Below, in pieces: positions 1 to 7,443 of a DNA stretch of 10,784 nucleotides. Position numbers and translations under genes: made by a program. The DNA is from Pleurotus ostreatus/Saccharomyces cerevisiae fusant (taxonomy: Eukaryota; Opisthokonta). The stretch is taken from NCBI GenBank assembly GCA_024196135.1, contig JAMQCK010001202.1, positions 1 to 10,784 on the forward strand, read 5' to 3'. The stretch's first letter is position 1; the number at the start of each line of letters is the position of its first letter. The notes under the pieces are model-generated. The model saw only the letters and a list, made by a program, of their open reading frames with translations. It made no database searches and was not told the origin of the DNA.

Positions 1-172
1 GAGCAACAGCCTGCACTTCGCCAGCGGCTCCTTTATCAAGACGAGAAACCTTTGACTGGACAGAGCCGTCTGGGTGGCGCGTGAGGATTGCCAGGATTGC
101 CGGCTTTAACCTCCGCACCTTCTCGTCCTTGTAGTTGGAGCTGCCCTACAAGTCGACCTCAATTGCTCCGCG
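1..172 (+). other. Upstream region, possible 5' exon and short intron
   Basis: Frame 1 is open from the window edge to a TGA at 82-84. The frame used by the downstream long ORF has stops at 53-55 and 107-109, so that ORF cannot simply extend leftwards. A pyrimidine-rich acceptor (TTGTAG ending at 134) preceded by CTTTAAC fits a fungal 3' splice site. A GT at 81 (GTGAGG) has the best donor consensus, but splicing it to 134 enters the wrong frame. A poorer donor at 74 (GTGGCG) to 134 would join frame 1 to the long ORF. A spliced upstream exon is therefore possible but weakly supported. Confidence 0.15.
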
Positions 173-2299
173 ATGGCTATGTCCGAAACAACTCGCCAAA
201 GCCTTATGCGCACGGCCGACCGTGCTTACTATGGTGTGTACACTCCTTCTTGTCCCATTCAACCCGACTCGCTGCGCAACCGTGTGCATGGAGCTGCTAC
301 TTGCAGCTCGAGCTTGGGCAAGGACGACTTGATCTTGTACGAAAGCGGATTGGGAAAGCGGAAGGTGAATGCGATAGAATTTGCGCATTATCTGGAAGGC
401 CTCGCGAAGGAAATGCAGCCTGTGCTGGATACACTGGTAAGGGCAACAGTGGCAGATGATGAGCTGGCCCCAGAAGCGTGGCAGTTCGCGCTGGAGATGC
501 GGAAGCATGCTCGCTCTCTCAAGGAGGCAAGAAGCCATTCTGATCTTTCGTTCGCTCATATTGCGGCCTCCTGGCAATGCACAAGAGCGGTACACTTCTA
601 CCGAAAATACCGCAAGCAGGCAGAAGATCTGGTGCACTCTACTGCTCAGCCAGAGATTGCCGGACAAATGACCGACCTGCCAGCCTCCGAGACACCTAGC
701 GCTCAAGGTCCCCCCATGCACGCAGCTCACGAGCGCCCTTCGGCCGCATTGAGCCCTTCGGTTCGGGCTAGCGCACCATCCCTGCCTCTGCCAGGACTGC
801 CGGCAGAGGACGAGGAGGTTGGGCATGGATTGCCGGCCCATGCACCTCCTCACAAGGATGTAGTGTCCCGTGCCAAGGAGGCGTCAAGCAGCACGGACAG
901 CACGGCGAGGCTGGCGGTCGTGTCACAGTACCCACCTTCCGGCTCAGCACTGGCCAGGAGGGTGAACGAAGCGACACGACGAAGGTCATGTGCTCAGCGC
1001 ACACCGTCCGAGGCAGCGTCATCAGGCTATGGACGATCATCAAGTTCAGCGCCAACACGCTCATGGGAGCGCCATGACTGTCCACCGCATCTCGCACACC
1101 CGCCGAAGTCGGTCGTTTCGTCGCCTAGCAAGGCTACCGCTGCATCCGTGACTGGGCTTATCGAAGCTGCGCCATCGAAAGCTCGGCCGTGTCCCGTGTC
1201 ACCGGCGAATTTGAACGAGCTGGAGATTAAGGAGCGCGACATCAGCACGCGAGAGGGAAGCAGAGCGCGACGCGCACCTTGGTCAGATACGCTCTGGGCC
1301 GCACGGTCACAGCAACAGCATCTCTCGTCGTGCGTTCCCGCGCCCGTGCGCGGGCTTACAATACCCGCGCGAGAGTTGTCTCGAGTGGCAGTGATGCCGG
1401 TGGCGAAGTCCGAGGGGCTGCTGAAGATGCGTACGGAGCTCCTCGCGGGCGCGCGTTCTCAGCGGTGCTATCCCCCTTCAAGCGACTCCGCACCCGCGCT
1501 CGAACCGGTCCAGAACGCGCGGGAGGCGGCGCTGTCATCGGCGAAGGTTGGGGGGCAGTCCCAGTGCGCAGGGCCCGAATCTCTGCGTGCGGGGGGCGCG
1601 ATCACGAATTCGAAGCGCGCGCGCCACGTACTGGATGGGAACATAGTCAATAGGTCTCCCCGAGCAGAATTCTCGCAGGAGGTACCTTCTCCCACTCGGT
1701 CTTCCTCGCCGCCGCCGCCAACGTCGTGTAAAATGCTAGCCGCACGATCTCGGATGCGTCCTGCGCCGTTAGCAAGCTCGAACGAGCCGGCGAGCAAGGA
1801 GTATGATGTTAGCACGGAAAAGGAGAGTGGCGCGCGACACGCACCTCGGCCGAAGATGCTCCTTGCCGCGAGCTCGCAGCGGTGGCATCTCTTCCCGTGC
1901 GATCCTGCATCGGTGTTTGCGCCAGTAAATAACGCGTGGAGTTACTTAGCATCGCGCGAGGGGCCGGAAAGCGCTGAGATCGACCTCAGCATGGGAGATA
2001 AGAGCAGAGCGCAACACGCACCTTGGAATGAGACGTCCCTGACCGCACGTCTGCGGCAGCGACATTCCTCATCATGCGGACACGCGCCCGCGCTCGGGTC
2101 AGTCAAGAGCGCGCACGATTGTTGGCAAGCGACCCCAAGAGCGTATCCAGTGAATGCTGGGGGGCAGCTGGAGAGAGTTACCCTACGATCTTCCAGGACG
2201 AGGAGTGCGGACCCGAACGAACTGGAGTGTGCGCGTCGTGTGCTGGACGGAAAAGTGGTCAATACGCCATCTTACAGCTGTGGTCGTAAGGACCTTTAA
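173..2299 (+). CDS. N-terminal part of a long repeat-rich protein of unknown family, interrupted by a transposon
   Basis: No known family is recognised. The ATG at 173 has G at -3 and G at +4, a good eukaryotic context, and a second ATG follows two codons later. Residues ~50-160 are charged and look helical, like ordinary globular sequence (for example the segment HFYRKYRKQAEDLV). Residues ~160-340 are rich in Ser, Pro, Ala and Arg and look disordered. From ~340 the protein consists of degenerate repeats marked by a motif like (I/V/L)ST..GS.ARHAPW at codons starting at 1241, 1808 and 1985. The frame is host sequence up to 2275; the last seven residues and the stop at 2297-2299 come from the transposon. 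The continuation of the gene lies at 5868-8687 in a matching frame. It could be a nuclear or structural low-complexity protein or the product of an old repeat. Antisense intron-like blocks in the repeats are a rival reading. Confidence 0.5.
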   Translation: MAMSETTRQSLMRTADRAYYGVYTPSCPIQPDSLRNRVHGAATCSSSLGKDDLILYESGLGKRKVNAIEFAHYLEGLAKEMQPVLDTLVRATVADDELAPEAWQFALEMRKHARSLKEARSHSDLSFAHIAASWQCTRAVHFYRKYRKQAEDLVHSTAQPEIAGQMTDLPASETPSAQGPPMHAAHERPSAALSPSVRASAPSLPLPGLPAEDEEVGHGLPAHAPPHKDVVSRAKEASSSTDSTARLAVVSQYPPSGSALARRVNEATRRRSCAQRTPSEAASSGYGRSSSSAPTRSWERHDCPPHLAHPPKSVVSSPSKATAASVTGLIEAAPSKARPCPVSPANLNELEIKERDISTREGSRARRAPWSDTLWAARSQQQHLSSCVPAPVRGLTIPARELSRVAVMPVAKSEGLLKMRTELLAGARSQRCYPPSSDSAPALEPVQNAREAALSSAKVGGQSQCAGPESLRAGGAITNSKRARHVLDGNIVNRSPRAEFSQEVPSPTRSSSPPPPTSCKMLAARSRMRPAPLASSNEPASKEYDVSTEKESGARHAPRPKMLLAASSQRWHLFPCDPASVFAPVNNAWSYLASREGPESAEIDLSMGDKSRAQHAPWNETSLTARLRQRHSSSCGHAPALGSVKSAHDCWQATPRAYPVNAGGQLERVTLRSSRTRSADPNELECARRVLDGKVVNTPSYSCGRKDL
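1631..1685 (-). other. Antisense intron-like block, 55-nt class
   Basis: Read on the minus strand the block starts AG|GTACCT, contains TTGAC as a branch-like site and ends TCCAG. It is exactly 55 nt, the same as the equivalent blocks at 6378-6432 and 6801-6855. It lies inside the plus-strand ORF repeat. Splicing is not shown. Confidence 0.4.
1974..2021 (-). other. Antisense intron-like block, 48-nt class
   Basis: On the minus strand it starts AAG|GTGCGT, has GCTGAG as an imperfect branch site and ends GATCTCAG. It is 48 nt, like the blocks at 6112-6159, 6973-7020 and 7396-7443. A related longer form (58 nt, alternative acceptor) lies at 1220-1277. The equivalent copy with its donor at 1844 has lost a usable acceptor. 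Confidence 0.4.
2268..2275 (+). repeat. Target site duplication, left copy (CATCTTAC)
   Basis: The eight bases CATCTTAC directly precede the left terminus and recur at 5860-5867 directly after the right terminus. The bases beyond them differ (C/G before, A/T after). If the element is taken to start with the shared C at 2275, the duplication is seven bases. Confidence 0.8.
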
Positions 2300-2701
2300 A
2301 ATACCTCCGACTATTATCATTCAGGTAGTTAAAAAGACGTCGTACGTCTTATCCACACAGCCACAGCCCCCCGGCAGGTCGCCGGGCAGGCTCCGGTCGA
2401 CGCCCGATGCGGCAGGCGACCCCCCGACCTCGCCGGTCGGGGTTTCCCGCAGCACGTGTGGCGCGATGCGCGCTCTCCGCCGCCGCCGCCGTTGCCACGC
2501 GCCCTGCGGCGGCTGATGCGCCGCCCTCGCGCGCGTCGGGGCTGCTTAGTCAGCGCGTCGAGCGGCTTCGCGCTCGCGCTCGCGCGCGCGACCGCCGCTG
2601 CTGTACGCGTCGCGTCGTGTGGAGATCAAAAGAACATGGATGTATAACATAGTAGATATATATAATGTAGCTAAACACGCGAGGGATACGCAGGAAACGA
2701 C

Positions 2702-2729
2702 AAAAAGCGCGAAAAGCGCGAAAAGCGCC
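2702..2729 (+). repeat. Short tandem AAAAGCGCG repeat in left TIR
   Basis: Three consecutive copies of an AAAAGCGC-type unit at about 10-base spacing sit immediately before the hairpin. The right arm has a weaker, decayed equivalent at about 4963-4986. One-helical-turn spacing would suit repeated protein binding, but that is inference. Confidence 0.6.
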
Positions 2730-2750
2730 GGCGAAAATTTTCGCCAGCGC
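2725..2750 (+). repeat. Near-perfect 26-base palindrome at inner end of left TIR
   Basis: The 13-base arms pair with one mismatch around a central AAAATTTT. An imperfect equivalent lies at 4945-4966 in the right arm. It marks the inner limit of the clear inverted repeat. Confidence 0.75.
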
Positions 2751-2760
2751 GGCACACGTC

Positions 2761-3460
2761 GTTTAGCCCGCGTGAGGGGACATGAGCGAGCACGCGTCAA
2801 GTAGGGGAGAGGGAGGGTGTAGGCGAGCCGCATACGCACGGCCGATCACGTCTCTGGCCACTAGCCGAGGCGGGGGGAGGGGGTGGGGGAAGGGGAATGT
2901 CGAGCGCGATCCGCGCTATCCCTGCGCATGGCGCGGACGCGGATGTTGCTGTCATCGCCGTGAGAGGGGTGAGGGAGGCGGTGCTGGAGACGGCGACGCT
3001 TTTGAGGGGCGCGGGGATCGATGCTGCACTCGGAAGCGCGCGCGGGCTGGGGGGTCGCGGGTCGGGCACATGCCGCCGCCTTTGGGTGAAGGGAGCCCAT
3101 GTGATGGTCTATTTGGCGTTGCTGGGGCGACGAAGATGAGAGGGGAGGGTGCGGCGAGGGGCGAGGGAGGCAGAGTGGTGGTGGGAGGGAAGGTGCAGGC
3201 ATCCGATCACGACGCCTGCAAGCGCAATGGCGAGCAAATGTGTGTGCCGAAATTGGTGGGAAAGAGAGGGGGGAGGTGCTCGAGGTCACCCAGTGAGAAG
3301 GGGAGGAAGGAATACCAAGACGCGCTGTGGAATAGCGCGCAGGGGGCGGTGGCTAGCCGCGCCAGATTCGTCTTGATGTTCGGGACCGTCGAAATCCGTC
3401 TTGGGACCGCGCGGATGCCGGTCCGGACGTCCGAGGGTCCTCCTCGTCGACTTCGATGGC
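2761..3460 (+). other. Inner left arm of element, G-rich, no convincing gene
   Basis: The plus strand is strongly purine- and G-rich. The 237-codon open frame at 2782-3495 has repetitive Gly/Arg-rich composition and no recognisable domain. Parts align as an inverted repeat with the C-rich right arm: 3135-3153 with about 4073-4100, and about 3418-3463 with about 3930-3985. The run at 2872-2895 has four long G-tracts. Confidence 0.6.
2872..2895 (+). other. G-quadruplex-type motif
   Basis: Four runs of four to six G are separated by single or double bases. The mirror feature, C-runs on the plus strand, is at 4413-4433. Folding is predicted from pattern only. Confidence 0.5.
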
Positions 3461-3929
3461 TCCGGGAGCACGCCGATGAGCGTTTATGGGTGTAAAAACC
3501 TAATAGAGGGGAAGGGGATGGTATATAGAAAATAGATCTGTGGTTTGAACTGGAATCCCTTTTCAGAGTAGGTGTCAAACATCAAATTCCTCCAAATCTG
3601 CCCCTCCATACCTAGTATTCGTGTTCCTACACTATATCTAATACTCAGAATATTGTAGAGCATACATCCCAAGTTGAGGAACAACTACGCCTACACGTCA
3701 CAGCTTGTTTGACGCCCATCCGCCTAGTTTCCAGCGAGATATTACCCAAAAGCTCCGTTTTTGAGGCTGAAGAAGATGAATACATAGGTTTGCATGCAGG
3801 GCAATCATAACTGAAGCTCAAGTTCTGCAAGCCACAGGCTATCATGAGCCACAAAAAGTTATATGTGCGTTCTATTACATGTATACTATGCTATTCTTCC
3901 TTTAGTTTACCATCTAGTGTCCCTCGGCT
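3461..3929. other. AT-rich centre (loop) of the element, no gene seen
   Basis: Composition changes sharply to AT-rich compared with both arms. All frames are short (longest about 69-88 codons) and none looks like a protein domain. It is the unpaired centre between the G-rich left and C-rich right arms. Confidence 0.5.
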
Positions 3930-4932
3930 TGCGTCCGAGGCCGTCGAGTACGACGACGACGACACCCGGACATCGGACCGAGTCGCCGGCCCGGACATCC
4001 GTCGCGTTGTGGCGGCGCGCTCTTCACTCCCAACCACCACCTCGCCGCCTGCGCCGCTGCCTCGCCCGCCCTCGCACCCTCCCCCTCTCTTCCTCTCATC
4101 AAAAGGATGACCTAACACGCGTTTTACGCGCTTCCCACGCGCCAAATGCGTGCTCGACACGCGCCTGATGCTGGCCAGGCGAGCGACACTCGGGGGCCGC
4201 CTGTGACACGCGGCTACGCGTCGAAGCTCCGAAAAGGCGTTGAGGGGGTAGGGGAGAATGCCCTTGCATTCCGCAGGTGCGTCGCTACGCCCTGCGCATG
4301 ATGTTTACTGACATATTTGTTCTCCATCCTTGGCCTTTTTACAGTGCATCTCTCCACAGCGCGTCCAGCGCTGTGGGGCGATGTTTCTAATCGGCACTTC
4401 CTCAAGGCATCTCCCTCCCTCCCCCCCTCCCCCTGTGTTGAATCGCGTCCCCGTGTCGAGCACGGCCCGTTCGAGTACCCACCGCACTGGCGAATTCGCG
4501 GTGCCGGGCTCGGCGCGGGACGCGTATATCAACACTCCTTCGCCTCACTGGCTTAGGAGGAGCTCGCAATGAGGGAGGGACTGCGTGCGCAGCCACAGAC
4601 GCGCAGGGCCCTGCGCGCTTGCTAGCGCACGTCCGTGTGATGGCGGTCACAAGCCACTCCCTCATCCGCCACCTGCACCGCCTCTCCTGCGTGTGGTTCC
4701 CCTTTCGCCTTCGCCTCTCGCCCACAGCAACCCCACCCCCCCTCCACATCAAGTCCCCGCAGCCCAATCCCGCATGACACGCATGCCGGCGTTCCCACCT
4801 ACCTGCCGCACCCTAATAACGACCCCGGCGCCACCGCCGGTCGAGCGCCGCTCAACACACTGCCACACTCCCTCCCTCCCTGTGCCCCTCCAAGCACGCG
4901 TATGCGTGCACGCTGGCTCTCGCGAGCTGCCT
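3930..4932 (-). other. Inner right arm of element, C-rich, no convincing gene
   Basis: The plus strand is C-rich, mirroring the left arm. It holds a GAC-type trinucleotide run at 3951-3963 and C-tracts at 4413-4433 and 4732-4744. The 260-codon frame at 4585-5367 runs through TIR sequence and is low complexity, so I do not call it a gene. The right arm is longer than the left, so it has gained, or the left has lost, several hundred bases. Confidence 0.5.
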
Positions 4933-5421
4933 AGCGCGTGCCGTGCCGACGAAAAGTTTTGCCGGCGCTTCTCGCGCCTTTTTTTCGTCGTTTTCTGCGC
5001 CCCGTACATTGTGTTTATCTACTGTACAATATATTTGTTTTCTCCCATCTTTTGCGCGAGGCGATGCGTTCAGCGGCGGCGGATGCGCGTGAGCGCGACG
5101 CGCCCCGACGCGCTGACTAAGCAGCCGCGACGCGCGAGGACGGCGCATCAGCAGCCGCGGCGCGCGCGAAGGCGGCGCATCAGCCGCCGCAGGGCGCGTG
5201 GCAACGGCGGCGGCGGCGGAGCGCGCGCATCGCGCGACGCGTGCTGCGGAAAATCCCGACCGGCGAGGCCGGGGGGTCGCCTGCCACATCGGGCGTCGAC
5301 CGGAGCCTGCCCGGCGACCTGCCGGGGGGCTGTGGCTGTGTGGATAAGAGGTACGACGTCTTTTTAACTACCTGAATGATAATAGTCGGAGGTATTTTAA
5401 AGGTCCTTACGGCCACAGGTG
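4933..5421 (-). repeat. Right terminal inverted repeat (first copy of terminus)
   Basis: Reverse complement of 2275-2760. Relative to the left copy it has an extra ~28-base duplication near 5130-5175. Its outermost 219 bases are repeated twice more, up to 5859. Confidence 0.85.
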
Positions 5422-5859
5422 AACGGCGGCGGCGGCGGAGCGCGCGCATCGCGCGACGCGTGCTGCGGAAAATCCCGACCGGCGAGGCCGGGGGGTCGCC
5501 TGCCACATCGGGCGTCGACCGGAGCCTGCCCGGCGACCTGCCGGGGGGCTGTGGCTGTGTGGATAAGAGGTACGACGTCTTTTTAACTACCTGAATGATA
5601 ATAGTCGGAGGTATTTTAAAGGTCCTTACGGCCACAGGTGAACGGCGGCGGCGGCGGAGCGCGCGCATCGCGCGACGCGTGCTGCGGAAAATCCCGACCG
5701 GCGAGGCCGGGGGGTCGCCTGCCACATCGGGCGTCGACCGGAGCCTGCCCGGCGACCTGCCGGGGGGCTGTGGCTGTGTGGATAAGAGGTACGACGTCTT
5801 TTTAACTACCTGAATGATAATAGTCGGAGGTATTTTAAAGGTCCTTACGGCCACAGGTG
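5203..5859 (+). repeat. Three tandem copies of a 219-base unit (triplicated transposon terminus)
   Basis: Units are 5203-5421, 5422-5640 and 5641-5859, and they read as identical. Each runs from AACGGCGGCGG to CCACAGGTG and equals the outer 219 bases of the right TIR. Because 219 is a multiple of three, frames stay open through the array, creating the artificial 224-codon minus frame at 5180-5854. Identity between units is higher than between left and right TIRs, so the array arose after the TIRs diverged, or is an assembly effect. Confidence 0.95.
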
Positions 5860-5867
5860 CATCTTAC
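5860..5867 (+). repeat. Target site duplication, right copy (CATCTTAC)
   Basis: Identical to 2268-2275 and directly adjoins the outermost 219-base unit, so the outermost copy is the true insertion end. In both copies the host frame reads TCT TAC (Ser-Tyr), so precise excision restores the frame. Confidence 0.8.
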
Positions 5868-6111
5868 TCACTGCACGTACCTTACCTGCCGCCGCAAGCC
5901 CCGTTGCTGTCCCGGACTCCGACGTCGCGCGACAAGACCAGCGCGAGACGCCTCGCACGTTGCGCACGGAGAATGGAAGGGGCCGAGAATGCGCCCTCTC
6001 CGCCACGACCGCTCTTGCCACCGTTCCCTTCCCTCGCGTCGCGCGATAGACGAGCTACCCGGGCTTTCTCGCGTCCCGCACAACCAGCACACCCGCGCAA
6101 GTCGGCATGTG

Positions 6112-6159
6112 CTGAGATCGACATCAGCGCGCGAGAAGACAGCAGTGCACGAGGCGTAC
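6112..6159 (-). other. Antisense intron-like block, 48-nt class
   Basis: Minus strand: AAG|GTACGC donor, GCTGAT branch site, GATCTCAG acceptor, 48 nt. Confidence 0.4.
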
Positions 6160-6377
6160 CTTGGGCGAAGATGCACCTGTCTACACATTCGCAGTGGCGG
6201 CGTCTCTCCACGCGCAGTCGCGCGCATGCGAGCGGGCTAGTCGGGAACGCGCCGGAGAGTGCTCAGGCAATGCCGACACCGTATTCGGAAGCTGGGGGGC
6301 GGCGGGACGACGCCGATCTCCTACTCTGGACGATGAGGTGCTCTAGCGCGCGCGGAGCTGAGCTCGCACACTGCGTA

Positions 6378-6432
6378 CTGGATGAAAGTGCGATCAGAAC
6401 ATTTTCGGGAGCGATATATAGGCGACACGTAC
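6378..6432 (-). other. Antisense intron-like block, 55-nt class
   Basis: Minus strand: AAG|GTACGTG donor, TTCTGATC branch site, TTTCATCCAG acceptor, 55 nt. Confidence 0.45.
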
Positions 6433-6524
6433 CTTCCTCGCTGCCTTTCCCTTACGCAGTGTCGTGCGACGTGTTTGCCGCGCGACCTCAGATGTGTCCC
6501 GCGCTCTGTGAGAGTTCAAACGAG

Positions 6525-6582
6525 CTAGCAAGCGGGGAATATGCCGTTAGCACACAAAGGGGGAGCGGCGCGCTATGCACAC
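6525..6582 (-). other. Antisense intron-like block, 58-nt variant
   Basis: Minus strand: AAG|GTGTGC donor, TGCTAACG branch site, CTTGCTAG acceptor. It is related to the 48-nt class but uses an acceptor ten bases further on, as does 1220-1277. Confidence 0.35.
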
Positions 6583-6800
6583 CTTGGTCGAAAACTCACC
6601 CAGCTCCACCTTTGCAGCGGCTGTGCCTTTCCTCGCGCGGTCCCGCGCCCACGCTCGGGCTAGTCGAGAACGCGCAGGAGCGTCAGCCGGCGGCCCTGAT
6701 ACCGTGCGCGGGGGCTGGACGGCGGCTGGAGAGCGCGGAGCTACGATTTTGCTGGATGGGGGGAACAAACGCTGAGAGAGCGAAGCGCGCGAGTCACATA

Positions 6801-6855
6801 CTGGAGAGAGACACGGTCAGCATGTCAGCGCGAGCGACGTGCTCGGAAAATGCAC
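6801..6855 (-). other. Antisense intron-like block, 55-nt class
   Basis: Minus strand: CAG|GTGCAT donor, GCTGACC branch site, pyrimidine tract and TCTCTCCAG acceptor, 55 nt. The neighbouring minus segment 6856-6972 is open in a frame starting like LAGSFELVNGTGRVRVRAA, and a similar peptide is read from the equivalent segment at 1686-1790. Confidence 0.45.
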
Positions 6856-6972
6856 CTGCTACGTCAAAACTCCCCTCGTCAATGTCCACTACCCTAGCAT
6901 GGCGCGATAAGCCAGCTGCGCGGACTCGGACGCGTCCCGTACCATTGACAAGCTCGAAGGAGCCGGCAAGCG

Positions 6973-7020
6973 CTGAAGAAAAGGTCAGCAACGGCGAGGA
7001 GAAGGGTGCTCATCACGCAC
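6973..7020 (-). other. Antisense intron-like block, 48-nt class
   Basis: Minus strand: GTGCGTGA donor, TTGCTGACC branch site, pyrimidine-rich TTTTCTTCAG acceptor, 48 nt. This is the best match to a fungal intron in the set. Confidence 0.5.
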
Positions 7021-7395
7021 CGAATCTCGGTCGGCGGGAAGGATCCAGTGCGGGCGCGCCTTTACAAGAGCGCTATCCCCCTTTCAGTGGTCGCGCACCC
7101 TTGCTTGGCGGAGTTGAAGACTCGCAGGGAATACGGCAGACGATCGCTTCTCTTTGGCGCGAGAGCGGGGGGCGATCGATGGAGGGAATTCGACCTTGGA
7201 CAGTGGGGGGCGCGAAGAAGGGCGAATTGTGGTGGCCGCGCTATGTGCTGATCAGCACATCGGCTCAAGGGATACTCGCGCGGAGCGTACCTACTCCACC
7301 ACGGTCCACCACATCGCCGCCGCCCCCAGGCTCGCGTAACATGCCTGCGGCGCGGATTGGAACGCGTCCCGCGACCTTGAACAAGCCGGCGACCA

Positions 7396-7443
7396 CTGAA
7401 TGCGGCGTCAGCACACTGGAAGGAAGCAAAGCACGACACGCAC
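7396..7443 (-). other. Antisense intron-like block, 48-nt class
   Basis: Minus strand: GTGCGTG donor, GTGCTGACG branch site, CGCATTCAG acceptor, 48 nt. Confidence 0.45.

Larger units (their letters stand above)
1205..2275 (+). repeat. Degenerate in-frame coding repeats, left set
   Basis: Three copies of a ~45-residue block begin near 1205, 1780 and 1963. Each contains a hydrophobic-S pair, a few variable residues, then S.AR.APW, followed by a segment resembling SQRWHLSSC.PAPAL. A second conserved block, RARHVLDG followed ~12 codons later by VP, occurs at ~1618 and ~2231. Copies are heavily diverged and some are truncated (1808 to 1985 is only 59 codons). Spacings of the marker codon are 567 and 177 bases, both multiples of three. 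Confidence 0.6.
2275..2760 (+). repeat. Left terminal inverted repeat, ~485 bases
   Basis: Matches the reverse complement of about 4933-5421. The outer ~220 bases show only about ten mismatches by eye. The match weakens inward but includes the shared CCGCCGCCG run, the GCTTAGTCAGCGCGTCG segment, a short AT-rich stretch and the hairpin at 2725-2750. The right copy has an extra ~28-base internal duplication of a GCGGCTG(C)TGATGCGCC unit that the left copy lacks. Confidence 0.85.
2276..5859. mobile_element. Non-autonomous foldback-type DNA transposon, ~3.58 kb
   Basis: It has flanking 8-base duplications (CATCTTAC), long terminal inverted repeats starting CAGCTGTGG (left) and CACCTGTGG (right, reverse complement), and decayed inner arms around an AT-rich centre. 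No open frame inside resembles a transposase. The long frames at 2782-3495 and 4585-5367 are compositional, being G-rich and C-rich respectively. An 8-base duplication is known for hAT, P and KDZ-type elements and falls in the 8-11 range of Mutator-like elements. The long termini favour a Mutator-like or foldback element, but the superfamily is not settled. It interrupts the long plus-strand ORF, and it joins back to the same codon phase on both sides. Confidence 0.85.
2243..5880 (-). other. Antisense intron-like block split by the transposon
   Basis: Minus-strand donor AAG|GTACGTG starts at 5880 and the acceptor CGTCCAG ends at 2243, with TATTGACC as the branch-like site in the left part. 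Removing the element and one duplication copy leaves 46 nt (2243-2275 plus 5868-5880). That is close to the 55-nt class, from which it differs by nine bases. If this strand is transcribed, the transposon lies wholly within an intron. Confidence 0.35.

Noticed and set aside
146..853. 235-codon minus frame opposite the start of the long ORF
   Set aside because: The plus-strand reading has more natural composition in this segment; the minus frame looks like its shadow.
2782..3495. 237-codon plus frame inside the transposon
   Set aside because: Gly/Arg-rich, follows the G-rich strand composition, no domain, and it overlaps sequence that folds against the right arm.
4585..5367. 260-codon plus frame inside the transposon
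   Set aside because: Runs from the C-rich arm into the right TIR; low-complexity Arg/Ala/Pro sequence with no recognisable domain.
5180..5854. 224-codon minus frame with three identical 73-residue repeats
   Set aside because: It is the 219-base terminal triplication read in a frame that stays open because 219 is divisible by three; not a repeat protein.
5203..5859. CRISPR-like array
   Set aside because: Directly adjoining 219-base units without unique spacers; it is a duplicated transposon end.
5868..5900. Element boundary at the end of the first 219-base unit (5421)
   Set aside because: The target duplication matches only after the third unit (5860-5867), so the outermost copy is the insertion end.
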